Below, piece by piece: positions 1-12,724 of a stretch of DNA of 64,000 nt. A program made the translations under genes and the position numbers. Position 1 is the stretch's first letter. Each line of letters opens with the position of its first letter. Source of the stretch: Macrostomum hystrix (Eukaryota > Platyhelminthes > Macrostomidae); assembly GCA_950097015.1 (NCBI GenBank), contig CATNEN010000039.1, forward strand, positions 15,098,501-15,162,500, written 5' to 3'. The notes under the pieces are model-generated. The model ran no database searches. It was not told the origin of the DNA and saw only the letters and a program-made list of their open reading frames with translations.

Positions 1-132
1 TAGGTCATTGTGGTGAGTCAATGGGATCATGAGTCATGGGTCAGTAGGTCATTGTGGTGAGTCAATGGGATCATGAGTCATGGGTCAGTAGGTCATTGTG
101 TTGAGTTAGTGTTATCAGGAAGTGTTAGTCAG
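1..132. repeat. 44-bp tandem repeat, 3 copies, cut by window edge
   Basis: Copies begin at 1, 45 and 89. The first two are nearly identical and the third decays. The array lies just 5' of the acceptor of the exon at 164, so it is probably intronic. Confidence 0.85.
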
Positions 133-163
133 CGGTATCTGACGGAGCGAATCCTTGTTGCAG

Positions 164-355
164 CTTCGGCCGTATCCTTCGGAGCAGGCTGTGCTGGGCA
201 AGAACAAAGAAGTCCGCGCCTGGACTGATGTCAAATCCAGGCACTACAACAAGACGGTAGCAGACATAGCCCGGGAAGATGTCGATGTGCACGACGCTCT
301 AACCAGATTTCCGCCAATAGCGGCGAAATCGTCTCAACAGCGCTACTTAAAGTAG
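164..355 (+). CDS. Terminal exon of an unrecognised gene
   Basis: A TTGTTGCAG acceptor ends at 163 and is followed by 63 open codons and a TAG at 353-355. The stretch is GC-richer and more protein-like than its surroundings: it starts LRPYPSEQAVLGKNKEV, has a middle rich in charged residues (WTDVKSRHYNKTVADIARED), and ends SSQQRYLK. The rest of the gene lies left of the window. I do not recognise the family. A perfect 10-bp inverted repeat (312-321 with 357-366) brackets the stop codon and could form a hairpin at the coding/UTR border. The exon reading is inference from splice site, composition and an open frame. Confidence 0.45.
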   Translation, partial: LRPYPSEQAVLGKNKEVRAWTDVKSRHYNKTVADIAREDVDVHDALTRFPPIAAKSSQQRYLK

Positions 356-889
356 GGCTATTGGCGAAATATTGTCAAAAAACAATCGGAGTCTAAAACA
401 GCACCAGTTGTTTTTTAATAATTTTTGTTCCGTGAAGTGAAAATATGCAGTGACTGAATAGAACACTGAATCGAGCTTTCTTGTAATAAACAATACAGAT
501 TTCTTTTTGTATTTAGAAAATCCAACTAAATAATTAAATCCAAAATTAAAGCAAATTAAGTACGCGAAGAAAAAACATTTGAATGAACATTTTGTGGAAA
601 ATATATTAAGTACGTAGAGATGTTAACAAAATAAACATGAAAATTTGCTTACTGTAACAAGTACGAGCATTATTATATAATCTTACCTTTATTTTCATGA
701 TAGTAAATTATTTCTTTGGATTATATCAAGGCTTTTATATCAACAAAAGTTAGGATTTTTTAATTTTAATATCGAACAAAATTTGATGACAAAAATATTT
801 AAAAAATCTAATCCAAAAGCAGCAAGTACTAAATGTTTTCCCTGATAGACAGAGGGGAAATTGAAAAAAAGCCGAAAATATACTGACAG
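356..889. other. AT-rich intergenic DNA, no gene seen
   Basis: This is probably the 3' UTR and downstream flank of the exon at 164. An AATAAA occurs near 627. I see no coding stretch or transposon feature. Confidence 0.5.
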
Positions 890-942
890 TACGCCCCGTC
901 TGTCCTGGGTGTCTGTCTGTCAGTCTGTCTTTCTGTGCTGGG

Positions 943-978
<36 letters not shown>

Positions 979-1678
979 CTGGGTGTCTGTCTGTCTGTCT
1001 GTCAGTCTGTCTTTCTGTGCTGGGTGTCTGTCTGTCTGTCTGTCTGTCTGCCTGTCCTGGGTGTCTGTCTGTCTGTCCTGGGTGTCTGTCTGTCCTGGGT
1101 GTCTGTCTGTCCTGGGTGTCTGTCTGTCCTGGGTGTCTGTCTGTCCTGGGTGTCTGTCTGCCTGTCCTGGGTGTCTGTTTGTCTGTCTGACCTGGTTGTC
1201 TGTCTGTCTGTCCCGGGTGTCTGTCTGTCTGTCTGCCTGTCCTGGGTGTCTGTCTGTCTGTCTGTCTGTCCTGGGTGTTTGTCTGTCCTAGGTGTCTGCC
1301 TGTCCTGGGTGTCTGTCTGTCCTGGGTGTCTGTCTGTCCTGGGTGTCTGTCTGTCCTGGGTGTCTGTCTGTCCTGGGTGTCTGTCTGTCCTGGGTGTCTG
1401 TCTGCCTGTCCTGGGTGTCTGTCTGTCTGTCTGCCTGTCCTGGGTGTCTGTCTGTCTGTCTGTCTGTCCTGGGTGTCTGTCTGTCCTGGGTGTCTGTCTG
1501 TCCTGGGTGTCTGTCTGTCTGTCTGCCTGTCCTGGGTGTCTGTCTGTCTGTCTGTCTGTCCTGGGTGTCTGTCTGTCTGTCTGCCTGTCCTGGGTGTCTG
1601 TCTGTCTGTCTGCCTGTCCTGGGTGTCTGTCTGTCCTGGGTGTCTGTCTGTCCTGGGTGTCTGTCTGTCTGTACGGGG
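890..1678. repeat. TGTC-based minisatellite/microsatellite
   Basis: Runs of TGTC alternate with a 13-bp unit TGTCTGTCCTGGG across about 0.8 kb. No stop codon fits the motif, so long frames open on both strands. They are low complexity (VCLSWVSVC on +, [11 protein letters not shown] on -) and not treated as genes. Confidence 0.95.
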
Positions 1679-2435
1679 TCACCCAAAAAGTTAAATAATG
1701 TTGGATTGATGTTACGAGTAATTAAAATCAAAACGAAAGATCATCATTTTAAAATAGAAAACAAACGGAAATCTAATGAGAACTCATATAATGGCTAAAC
1801 GATAGTACAGTTACAAAGCATCCCGTACCTGAAAAGTAATGACTAGAGTAAAAAAACAATGAAGAAAACTACTGTAAGTAGTACGCCACAGCAAGTAGGT
1901 AAATTTTAGATTGAAGAAAAAATGAACACAGCGAGATTAGGAACAGATATTAGAAGTGATGGTACGGGTAACCAGATACAAAACTATGCGGAATTCTGAC
2001 ATGATTAAACATGTAAAAATCTGTATTATGTTGTTTATTAACACTGAATTAAAAATCGAAGTGTTCAACCAACAGTTCAATATTTAATGGATAATTTTTA
2101 TTTTAAATTTTAAACAGCGACAAAGTGTTTTTTATCAATTATCAGCTGCTTTCTAACATCAATATTTTGGACAAACAATACGACAGGATAAATTGAAATT
2201 GGGATTCTTGTTACAAACATAAAAAATGTATATAATCAACGATTTGTAAATCTGCTCTAGGAAAAAATAGTTTTTTAAAAGAAATAATGTACGCAGTGTC
2301 TATGGGTAATGCCGTCTTGGTGCCATATGCCGATATAAAATAATTTGGTTCAAGAGGGTCTTTGCTGGAAGTCCTGCCCTTACGTTTCGCACCTTTGCCC
2401 CACACGTGTAAAAGTTTCAAGTGTATAGATATTGT
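1679..2435. other. Intergenic DNA, nothing recognised
   Basis: AT-rich sequence between two tandem arrays. No frame with protein-like composition on either strand. Confidence 0.5.
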
Positions 2436-3175
2436 TTATGACCGAAATCGAAAACTTTGACGGAATTTATAAACGGTCATTGTCAAATGACCGAATTTGC
2501 AATAATTTTATTGTCTATGACCGAATTTGCAATCATCTCATTGTCTATGACCGAATTTGCAATCATCTCATTGTCTATGACCGAATTTGAAAGCATCTCA
2601 TTGTCTATGACCGAATTTGCAAACATCTCATTGTAAAATTACCGAATTTCAAACATCTCATTGTCAAATGACCGAATTTGCAAACATCTCATTGTCTATG
2701 ACCGAATTTGCAGACATCTCATTGTCTATGACCGAATTTGCAAACATCTCATTGTCAAATGACCGAATTTGCAAACAGGTCATTGTCTATGACCGAATTT
2801 GTAAAAGGATCATTGTCTATGATCACATTTGTAAACGGGTCATTTTCTATGATCACATTTGTAAACGGGTCACTGTCTATAATAGAATTTGTAAAGGGGT
2901 CATTGTCTATAATAGAATTTGTAAATGGGTCATTGTCTATAATAGAATTTGTAAATGGGTCATTGTCTATAATAGAATTTGTAAATGGGTCATTGCCTAT
3001 AATATAATTTGTAAATGGGTCATTGTCTATAATAGAATTTGTAAATGGGTCATTGTCTATATTAGAATTTGTAAACGGATCATTTTCTATGACCGAATTT
3101 GCTAACAGGTCATTTTCTATGACTAATTGTTAACGGATTTTTTGTCATGACAGAATGATAAACGAGATGACCTGT
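2436..3175. repeat. 30-bp minisatellite with directional drift
   Basis: About 24 head-to-tail units built on CATTGTCTATGACCGAATTT. The linker after the core shifts along the array: GCAATCATCT, then GCAAACATCT, then GTAAACGGGT, then GTAAATGGGT. The changes are grouped, so the array grew by local duplication. Confidence 0.9.
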
Positions 3176-3367
3176 TTAAGTGAACGGATCATCACGCATG
3201 ACTTATTTTCATAGGCCAATCTGTGGCAAAAATGGTCACGCCGAAAAAGGTAATTGTCGAAGTTTAAGTACACAGGCCATCGAGTTTCGATTCCAGCAAA
3301 GGCTTTCTTAGTTTCAAAAACCTGCGCCGCAGACATACTATTAACAATGAGATTTCCAATTATTCAG

Positions 3368-6300
3368 TCATCTAGCCGACGATGCCGCGGAGTTAAAGTA
3401 CTCTCGCCTGGCAGCTCTGGCTAGCATTCGGCGGCGTTGCTCCAAGCCGGACAGACTGAAATCGGCGCCTTCCATCAAGCCGCCGCCGCCGCCACCGTCG
3501 CCAGCTCCGCCGAAGTCGTCGGAGAAGAAATCCTGCGGACCGTGCGGCACGTGCGGGCCGGCCGAGCCGACAACCCGGCCCTCCAGAATGTTGGCGATGG
3601 TGGCGTCCGGACTGCCGCTCAGGCGCAAATCTTCAACAATGGCCAGAGTGGAAATGTGAGGGAAAATTTGCTTGACAGCGTCGGCCTGTTCACGAAGGCG
3701 AGCGTCGATGGCCTTGTCGCGAAGACTCCGTCCAGTGGAGGCTGTTCCAGACGAGACAACGGACGTAGAAGCCGCGACAGCTGTTGTTGATATCAAAGAT
3801 GAAGACGAAATGACGGGGGATGTTGATGAAACGGCTGCAGACGTAATCGCTGATGCCGCGGTGGTGGTTGGCATTGATGTCGTTGTCAACGCCGACGCGG
3901 ACAAACTGCTGTTGACGTTGACAATCGACGAAGAATCGCCGTTAAAAGTTGCCGAGGATGAGGCGGCCGCTTGGACGACTGGCGAAGGGACAGCACTGGC
4001 TGACGCGGCGGCTGCGGCGGCTGCGGCATCAGGGGTTGACACGGGACGACGGCAGGTTGGACAGGCCAGTTCCTGCTCAAGCCAGAGGCCCAGGCAGTCG
4101 GAGTGGAAGGCGTGGCGGCAGGGCAGGCGGCTGCTGCCGCTGGCGAGCGGGTCCCAGCAAATCGGGCAGAGCTCCGGCTCCGCAGCGTCGCCAGCTGCCT
4201 GGTAGCGGCTGCAGACGCTGCTGATTAGCCGGTGGACCAGGCGGTATCTGGGGTGGGGAGAGGGTGAGACTGATAGTTCTCAGAATGAGACCCAGAAGTG
4301 AGACTCAAAATGAGGGAAGATGAGACTTAGAATGAGGGAGGGTGAGACTCAGATACTGAGAGGGGGAGACTCAGATACTGAGAGAGTGAGACTCAGGTAC
4401 TGAGAGTGAGACTCAGATACTGAGAGAGTGAGACTCAGGTACTGAGAGAGTGAGACTCAGGTACTGAGAATGGGAGACCCAGATACTGAGAGAGTGAGAC
4501 TCAGGTACTGAGAGGGTGAGACTCAGATACTGAGAGTGAGACTCAGATACTGAGAGAGTGAGACTCAGATACTGAGAGAGTGAGACTCAGATACTGAGAT
4601 AGTGAGACTCAGGTACTGAGAGTGGGAGACCCAGATACTGAGAGAGTGAGACTCAGGTACTGAGAGTGAGACTCAGATACTGAGAGAGTGAGACTCAGGT
4701 ACTGAGAGTGGGAGACCCAGGTACTGAGAGTGGGAGACTCAGATACTGAGAGAGTGAGACTCAGATACTGAGAGAGTGAGACTCAGATACTGAGAGAGTG
4801 AGACTCAGGTACTGAGAGTGGGAGACCCAGATACTGAGAGAGTGAGACTCAGGTACTGAGAGTGAGACTCAGATACTGAGAGAGTGAGACTCAGGTACTG
4901 AGAGTGAGACTCAGATACTGAGAGTGGGAGACCCAGGTACTGAGAGGGGGAGACTCAGGTACTGAGAGGGTGAGACTCAGATACTGAGAGTGAGACTCAG
5001 ATACTGAGAGAGTGAGACTCATGTACTGAGAGTGAGACTCAGATACTGAGAGAGTGAGACTCAGATACTGAGAGAGTGAGACTCAGGTACTGAGAGTGGG
5101 AGACCCAGGTACTGAGAGTGGGAGACCCAGGTACTGAGAGTGGGAGACTCAGATACTGAGAGAGTGAGACTCAGGTACTGAGAGTGAGACTCAGATACTG
5201 AGAGTGGGAGACCCAGGTACTGAGAGGGGGAGACTCAGGTACTGAGAGGGTGAGACTCAGATACTGAGAGTGAGACTCAGATACTGAGAGAGTGAGACTC
5301 ATGTACTGAGAGTGAGACTCAGATACTGAGAGAGTGAGACTCAGATACTGAGAGAGTGAGACTCAGGTACTGAGAGTGGGAGACCCAGGTACTGAGAGTG
5401 GGAGACCCAGATACTGAGAGAGTGAGACCCAGGTACTGAGAGTGGGAGACTCAGATACTGAGAGAGTGAGACCCAGGTACTGAGAGTGGGAGACCCAGAT
5501 ACTGAGAGAGTGAGACCCAGGTACTGAGAGTGGGAGACTCAGATACTGAGAGAGTGAGACTCAGGTACTGAGAGTGGGAGACCCAGATTAATCAAAAGTA
5601 AAGACACAAAAATGCAATACGTTAAGCTGCAGTTAAAATTAGTTAGAATTAGAATTTAGTATTTTTTCTGCAACCTAAGCTAAATTGAGAGAAGTGAGTG
5701 CATGCACTGTCAGCACGTATAAACTATAATAACATTAACTTTGAAACTATTATTTACTCACCCTAGATATAAATTAAATTCTTTGTGTAAACATAATTAT
5801 TACAAGATAGCATTGCTTTTATAGCTAGTACTCGTAGACAGTAAGGTAAGTCTGGAAATATATTTGTGCAAAAAGTTCTTACTAGCCGACTAAGCTACAG
5901 AGCATAATATAGATAAGATAAAAACTAATATAATATACTAAAAGAAAGAGTGTTAGAAAACTTACAATCTAGAAACGAATAAGTTGTATAACAGATAAAC
6001 AAACCATTTACAACCGATTGCTTTTATTAGGTCTGCCTGTCATTACACTGCTTATCAAAAGACTAGACTATAATATTCAATGATTATGAAACTAACTGAA
6101 TAATTATCAACAAGCCATTACACTAATTGGGTAATGATCCACTTGTCATTACTCTAGTTGGGTAATTGTCAATTAGCCGAGAGACTAATTAGGCAATAAT
6201 CAATTGATCATTACAGTTATTATGTAGCAATCAATGGATCATTACCGTTATTATGTAGTAATCAATGGATCATTACAGTTATCATGTAGCTATCAACGGA

Positions 6301-8813
6301 TCATTACAGTTTTTATGTAGTAATCAATGGATCATTACCTTATTAAGCAGTAATCAATTGATCATTACAGTTTTTATGTAGTAATCAATGGATTATTACC
6401 TTTATTATGTAGTAATCAATGGATCATTACAGTTATTATGTAGTAATCAATTGATCATTACAGTTTTTATGTAGTAACCAATGGATTATTACCTTTTATT
6501 ATGTAGTAATCAACGGATCATTACACTTATTAAGCAATAATCAATTGATCATTACAGTTTTTATGTAGTAATCAATGCATCATTACCCTATTATGTAGTA
6601 ATCAATGCATCATTACCCTATTATGTAGTAATCAACGGATCATTTAGTTTTTATGTAGTAATCAATGGATTATTACCGTAATCTGGCAGTACTAAATCGA
6701 TAGTATTGACTGACTTCTAAAAAATCGGTAAATTATTGGTCTACTTAGAGTAGTGATTAAAAAAGAATGAGTTTCTCACCTCAAATGCCTGTGCCATCGA
6801 TCGCACAGCTGATAATATAGATACCTAAGCTGCATGAAGATTACCAGATTAGCAATAGACAATGTAAAATTGCTCCATAGCAGCATGTGTAGATTGTGAA
6901 ATCCGTCTAATAGCATGGCTGCGCAGTCGAATGCCAGGTCGGTGTGATAAGAGAAGCTGGACCGGAGTGGAGATGACGCGCCTGACCCACCCGCTGAATC
7001 CCGCCTAGCCAGATGATGCAGGAATCGGACGCACACGTGCCCCGTTGCGGCAGCTAGCATGGCCAATTCAGCTAGCATGAATAGCATGAAATGCGCTGAT
7101 GTATGCAAGCCGATGTACACAGACAGGCCAGACAAGGAGCCGCAGACTGTTAGAACGCAAGCTAGCAGGGTGAGCATTTTAACTCGAACTTTTAACGACG
7201 GCTTACTGGCGGCCGCGTTCATTAAATAATCTAAGCGATCCTTTGTCAGGTGGGTTAGCAGGTGTAGAAAGCCTAGAATGCTGTACCAACCGGACCAGAG
7301 CAGCACCTGCAATGATTGGCCATTTGGCTAAGAATCGAACTCCTGACCTCAAGGCTAAAAAGTACAAAGTATAAAAAACTCTAAAACTCAGTATGTGCCT
7401 CTACCAAAAACATCTGCATTTAATTTATGATTTTAGACATCCAATTCAGGTAGATTTAGGGCGTCAAATAACTAACCGTAACTCAGGTAGACTTCAGGCA
7501 TTAAACATACTGTAACTTCAGGTAGACTTCAGGCATTAACTATACTGTAACTTCAGGCAGATTTAAGGCATTAACTATACTGTAACTTCAGGCAGATTTC
7601 AGGCATTAAACATACTGTAACTTCAGGTAGACTTCAGGCATTAAACATACTGTAACTTCAGGCAGATTTCAGGCATTAAACATACTGTGACTTCAGGTAG
7701 ATTTCAGGCATTAAACATACTGTAACTTCAGGCAGATTTCACGCATTAACTATACTGTAACTTCAGGCAGATTTCAGGCATTAAACATACTGTAACTTCA
7801 GGCAGATTTCAGGCATTAAACATACTGTAACTTCAGGCAGATTTCAGGCATTAAACATACTGTAACTTCAGGTAGATTTCAGGCATTAAACATACTGTAA
7901 CTTCAGGTAGATTTCAGGCATTAAACATACTGTAACTTCAGGTAGATTTCAGGCATTAACTATACTGTAACTTCAGGTAGATTTCAGGCATTAAACATAC
8001 TGTAACGTCAGGTAGATTTCAGGCATTAAACATACTGCAACTTCAGGCAGATTTCAGGCATTAACTATACTGTAACTTCAGGTAGATTTCAGGCATTAAA
8101 CATACTGTAACTTCAGGTAGATTTCAGGCATTAACTATACTGTGACTTCAGGTAGATTTCAGGCATTAAACATACTGTGACTTCAGGTAGATGTCAGCAT
8201 CGGGTGTTAGAACCTTATAATTTCCTTAAAATATGTAAAGATTCGAAAATCTCACCTGATAAAGTGATTGCACATTGAGTATACCGAATATGAAGATGAA
8301 TTTATAAAAGACAAAATTCCAAAATTTGTCTCGAATATGATCCTGTTCCATAACGCGCAGCTCGCCAAACACAGTATTCTGTATAGTCTTGCCAAGCAGC
8401 ACTAGCAGGCAATAGATAGTGTTTATGACCGTCCAGAAGCACCACGGCTCCTCGTTTAGTGCGGTTACGACCTCGTCGAATAGGCTCTCAGCCGTGGCAT
8501 TGACCAGCAGGCGATAAGTGAGGTTGGCCGAGTTAGCGGCTGGACAAAAGCCAGCGGTTGCATTGAATAATTGGAGTCTAGGACAGACCAGATCCTGATG
8601 CCGCAGTTGCTCAGAAATCTGCTGCCGCAGTTGCTGACTACTGTCGGCGCTAATAATCACTAGCAGCATGCCGATGAATAGTCTAGCCTGCAGAGCCAGA
8701 TCGAGGTAGCGCCTATGCACGTGATAAATAGCAGCGCCTAGCAGGGTTACACTGCACACTACGTAAGTTGAGAAATCTGGCAATGGTATCTTTTCCAAGA
8801 ATACTGAAGACAT
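3368..8813 (-). CDS. AMFR: AMFR/gp78-like ER RING E3 ubiquitin ligase
   Basis: Polytopic ER-membrane ubiquitin ligase of ER-associated degradation. Hand model on the minus strand: exon 1 8813-8256, exon 2 7306-6780, exon 3 4247-3368, with GT-AG introns. The sum is 1965 nt, exactly 655 codons (654 aa; human AMFR is 643). The start MSSVFLEKIPLPDF resembles the vertebrate start MPLLFLERFPWP. The membrane region contains the conserved KFWNFVFYKFIFIFGILNVQ. A RING-H2 finger spans about residues 389-427 (CPIC, CRHAFHSDC, CPTC). A CUE ubiquitin-binding domain lies at about 546-587 (IFPHISTLAIVEDLRLSGS, NILEGRV). A p97/VCP-interacting motif is at about 632-643 (RRRMLARAARR). A Ser/Ala/Thr-rich linker separates RING and CUE. 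Both introns hold large minisatellites. The family is clear; the 5' UTR was not resolved. Confidence 0.93.
4255..5587. repeat. 22-24-bp minisatellite in AMFR intron 2
   Basis: Roughly 1.3 kb of GAGACTCAGATACTGAGAGA units with AGATAC/AGGTAC and GAGAGT/GAGTGGGA variants. It starts just inside the intron beside exon 3. A block of several hundred bases near 4880-5110 recurs near 5170-5400, so the array also grew by higher-order duplication. Confidence 0.93.
5588..6119. other. AMFR intron 2, unique AT-rich part
   Basis: Intronic sequence between two tandem arrays. No exon-like stretch found on the minus strand. Confidence 0.6.
6120..6700. repeat. About 31-bp minisatellite in AMFR intron 2
   Basis: Units built on GTAGTAATCAATGGATCATT. 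Each unit contains a short inverted pair (TAATCAATGG and GATCATTAC), so single-stranded copies could fold. Divergence is moderate. Confidence 0.88.
7318..7366 (-). repeat. tRNA-like B-box fragment in AMFR intron 1
   Basis: On the minus strand the sequence reads ...GGTCAGGAGTTCGATTCTTAGCC..., which matches a pol III B box (GTTCGATTC). It looks like the stub of a tRNA-derived SINE. No complete element can be traced. Confidence 0.35.
7430..8200. repeat. 35-bp minisatellite in AMFR intron 1
   Basis: About 22 units based on TTCAGGCATTAAACATACTG followed by TAACTTCAGGCAGAT. Variants are limited to a few positions (AAACAT/AACTAT, GGCAG/GGTAG). The array fills most of the intron between the first two exons. 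Confidence 0.93.
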
Positions 8814-9597
8814 GATGTCAGATTTGAGCGCCGAATATTAAGCAACTCAGCTGCTGGAATCGGCGCTGGGATTCCTGAATAGCAAGGCGCCGCTTTGGAA
8901 ATCTGCAGTAGAATAATATAATAATGTAATATATTATTATATACAATTGACTTTCATAACAGTGATATTCTAATATATTATATATTATGTTAGTAGACAA
9001 ATACTAAGAATGCGACTCAAAGTTGACAGAGGGGAAGTATGTCTGCAAGTGATGTACATAGTCACAAGTACATAGCCACAATGCTACACCACAATCTGTC
9101 AGGCAGTGATTTATGATTTCAGAGGTAACAAATGCATTTAAGCATTGTGACACAAGAGTTCCAGAAAGTTTATACTTGAGTTTTAAAAAATATTTGACAC
9201 TTTTTACCTTAGCAAAGGTAATGATAGGATGCTACTAATTGGTTTATAAAAGTTGTCTAAAAATTTATGGAGGCATTTAAGAACTACAAATAAAAAAGTC
9301 ACAATTTAAGCATAAAAATACTCTATGTGCCATGTACTTCAATACCCTTAAGGGTAAAGAAATATAAGAGCGAGCTTTGTGCCAGCATGCACACTTAGTG
9401 ATGGTGCATATAGATAGGCCTTAACAACACACACACAGACATATTGGTATGAAGGACCAAGGCAATGTTCTACTTCTGTTCGTTATATTATTTTTTGTGT
9501 GCAAACAACAGATAACGACAAAAAAAAGTCTAACAGTAACAAAAAGTCAGTAGTTTAGTCAGACAGTTCTGAAAAGTCTTGGTCAGTCTTTCTTCTT
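8814..9597. other. AMFR upstream flank, no gene seen
   Basis: AT-rich. It should contain the AMFR promoter and 5' UTR, but no convincing core promoter element was found. Confidence 0.4.
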
Positions 9598-9804
9598 TCA
9601 AACCAGGTAATAGTGCCTAATCCAATAAATGAGGGCACCAAAGCTATTCTTGGGGTATAGACGGCACCATAAGAATTCTTCAAGGTGGCTTTCGAATAGA
9701 GCAGCACTCGTGCCATGCATTTGATGCAGCTTAGCCTTCGCATGGGCCCAGGTGCCCTTGATGGTATTTGTATAGAGTGTCAGATCAGTCCAAACAGCAA
9801 AGAA
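9598..9804 (-). pseudogene. Merlin (IS1016/ISXO2-like) transposase C-terminal relic
   Basis: The minus-strand frame from 9804 to a TGA at 9598-9600 contains NTIKGTWAHAKAKLHQMHGT, then ALFESHLEEFLWCR, then FGALIYWIRHYY. It matches the end of the DDE domain of ISXO2/IS1595-type transposases: N-T-I-E-G-x-W-x-x-x-K, a GT step, then ESxLxEFxWR. In animals this family forms the Merlin transposons, known from flatworms among others. An in-frame TAA lies directly upstream (9805-9807) and no matching N-terminal part follows, so the copy is dead and truncated. The assignment rests on motif memory, not a search. Confidence 0.6.
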
Positions 9805-10437
9805 TTATTTATTTGAATGCAAGGTCTTGCGAAATCTTCAGGCTCTATAGAATTTCTGTGCTTTAGCTTCCTGTTCCCCCATATTTGCCAGATTTTGCCA
9901 TAGACATAGATTCAAGTGTCAAGTCACAGCAAAGCCACGTCAGCACAACTTTTTCAAACTCAGAATGCACGTGTGGCATGAATAAAAAAATATAACAAAT
10001 GGAAGTAGAACATTGCCAAGATCAATGCCATGACTAAAAGGCCTAGTTATAAGTAAATAAAGTTGTAGACATGAGAAAATAGAATTAGTTTCATTGCTCA
10101 ATCCTATTCATCAGATTCTTAAACTTCTCTTAACTTTCAAGTGTCTAATTCCAAAAAAACATTTTTAGTAAGCACTTTCTCCAGTACTCTAGTTTCAAGC
10201 CTTTTAAATATTTTTCTTGCATGCACCTAGCATGATCCTGACTATGGCTGTTTGACCCTGTTTTACGGGGCCAGTTTATACCTCTATAGGCTGCAAATTA
10301 GGGTTTTAGCTGCAGTTAAGAAAGAAAAGGGCATGTACAGGTGCAGTCACAATGGTAGGCCTACCTATTTGTGTATACATGCTGCACCTAAAAAGAATCC
10401 CAAAAGCACAATGAAAACTATACATGGATTGGTCCCA

Positions 10438-10503
10438 GGTCATTTCGGTGACAGTCATTTTGGTGACAGTCATTTTGGTGACAGAATTGGTCAGTTTGGT
10501 GAC
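10438..10503. repeat. Short 12-bp tandem repeat
   Basis: About four units of CATTTTGGTGACAGT-type sequence. It lies in a short open frame with no other protein-like character. Confidence 0.6.
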
Positions 10504-12122
10504 AACTATTTTTGCACCTAAATATGCTGAGAAAACAAAACAGCCTTCCATGTGAACTATGCATAGGCCTACCTATAGGCCCTAAAGGATTATTAAATAA
10601 TAATTGCGATTTTGTTTTAATCAATATGTGGTGCCAATGACAGGTCTTAATTTTTTTACTTTCCAATGGTACTTTTGAGTAGTTTGGATACTTTCTACTT
10701 GAACAAATAGCAAATTAGCTTCAAACAGTTTTTCAAACAGTTAAAGTGGCACTTGTCCCACTTCAGGTGCACTTTCTGTCCAGTCCAGAGGAATGCTGTG
10801 CCAAGAGCAACGGCTGGCCAACTTTTCCCATATAATATTATGTTTGCTCAAATGGCAAAAATAGTTTTCACTGCATGGCACACATTTTTGATGTTCGATT
10901 TTTTACTGTGTACACTGCAACCTTCCTGACTTCCTGACCAACCATCCTGACAAACTCAATAGGCTCAGTGCTGCAGCCTGCAGGTCAGGACAACAAGCAA
11001 TACAGACAAGAGCTAAAACGTTTTTTATTGGTGGAAATAATTATTTTGAGTAGGAATAGGTAGCGTAGAATAAAAAAACTGGCAATAGGCCCTACACTAA
11101 AATTTAATTAAGCGTGTCTATTCTTTGATTTAGCAAGGACTTTGATTATTTCAACAAAAACAATAATTGTAGCTACTAAATATACTACCAATACTACCAA
11201 CGCTTCTAGCCATGATAAATTGAACGGTTGATGTACATCTAGCTATTTCTCATTGCATTAAGCCTATTAAAGGCCTGAGCAAGTTGTCAATTTGTCAATA
11301 AAATCAGCTTTAGACGCGCGCACTCGGTTTTTCACTAGGCCTATTTTTGGATTCTAAGAAAATAGCTTTGAGAATTGCAAAGTAAGTATTTAAAGACACA
11401 AAGAAAGTTTTTTATTTTAATGACTTTCTTAACAATTGCTGTTTTTTAATGCTTTTCTGCGTATTTATTAAAACTTTGGTTTAAAAATAATTTTCTTTTA
11501 AATTCAACTTTTCTACGACGTCATCGTGTTGTCGTCGACGTCGTCTTCCAACGCAAAGAGGCTGAAGCAGTTTAGTTGAGGCCTGGCTGGAAGTTAGTTA
11601 GCAAAAATTAAGACTGCTCTGAATGGATCAACTGTAATAGTGCAGATGAAATGTTTTTTTTTGTTTTATTCGTTAAGTGATTAGTTATTCGCGAAGAGTT
11701 CTTATTTGACATACTAATTAAAATGATCCAGGTCCTTAAATTAAAATGTAAAAATAGAGCCCCAAGACTAAATTTTTCCTGTAACTTGGCCCTGTACTTA
11801 GCTCAATCAACTGAATAGGCTGAGTGTTGTCATCTTTATTAATAATGTAAAAAAGCATGAACTTTATTTTTGTCTTGTTGTGAAATAAGTGTTTAGGCCT
11901 ACTTTTTATCAAGTTAGAGTGATTATCCATAGGTAGTCAGAAAGGTGGCACAGCATGCGCCAGAATAAATTTTGGAGGGACAACCTGTGGGCCGTCTGTG
12001 CGCCATCTATGCACCGTCTATGCACTGTTTCTGTCTCCTAACCCTGACCCTACACAGAAAAGCACCCTATGTTAACCCAAGACCCTTTGTGTGCACCGCA
12101 CTCGTGAACCAATGTGCCCCAA
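10504..12122. other. Intergenic DNA rich in AGGCCTA motifs
   Basis: No gene recognised. The heptamer TAGGCCT and close variants recur far more often than nearby. A CG-rich patch near 11515-11555 (repeated GTCGTCGACGTCGTC) stands out from the AT-rich context. Confidence 0.5.
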
Positions 12123-12724
12123 GACCCTTTGTGTGTGCAGGAATTTTCCCCCTCAGAGGCCACCTTCCTTACTTTGGCTGATCATAACTTATGTAATGCT
12201 GGACCTGTGTATTCTAGGCTAGGCCTATTTTATTTGTCTAGAAACTATAGGTACTTTAAATTTGTGCAAGTCTGCCTTATTGATTTTAATATGTAGGCCT
12301 ATTGCAAATGATTAGGGCCTATTATTAGGCCTAGTTTATAGCCTACAAAATATCTGTCTTTGGGGCCTAGGCTTTGACAAAATGACTTAAACATGGCCTT
12401 TATTTGCTCATTTGGTACAGAGACCCTTTGTGTGTGCAGGAATTTCCCCCTCAGAGGCCACCTTCCTTACTATGGCTGATTAGGCCTATAACTTATGTAA
12501 TGCTGGACCTGTGTATTCTAGGCTAGGCCTATTTTATTTGTCTAGAAACTTTAGGTACTTTAAATTTGTGCAAGTCTGCCTTATTGATTTTAAATATGTA
12601 GGCCTATAGCAAATGATTAGGGCCTATTATTAGGCCTAGTTTATAGCCTACAAAATATCTGTCTTTGGGGCCTAGGCTTTGACAAAATGACTTAAACATG
12701 GCCTTTATTTGCTCATTTGATACA
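12123..12724. repeat. 299-bp tandem duplication
   Basis: The segment beginning GACCCTTTGTGTGTGCAGGA at 12123 repeats at 12422. The two copies are nearly identical over their full length, differing by small indels and a few substitutions, so the duplication looks recent. The junction is simple head-to-tail and neither copy has coding potential. Confidence 0.9.

Noticed and set aside
1002-1731. Cys/Val-rich and Gln/Thr/Arg-rich frames
   Set aside because: Products of TGTC repeats in several frames, low complexity only.
3437-4224. Plus-strand frames opposite AMFR exon 3
   Set aside because: Shadow of the minus-strand coding exon, which carries RING, CUE and VIM motifs.
2436-8200. Regularly spaced direct repeats resembling CRISPR
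   Set aside because: Units are contiguous with no unique spacers, in a eukaryotic genome.
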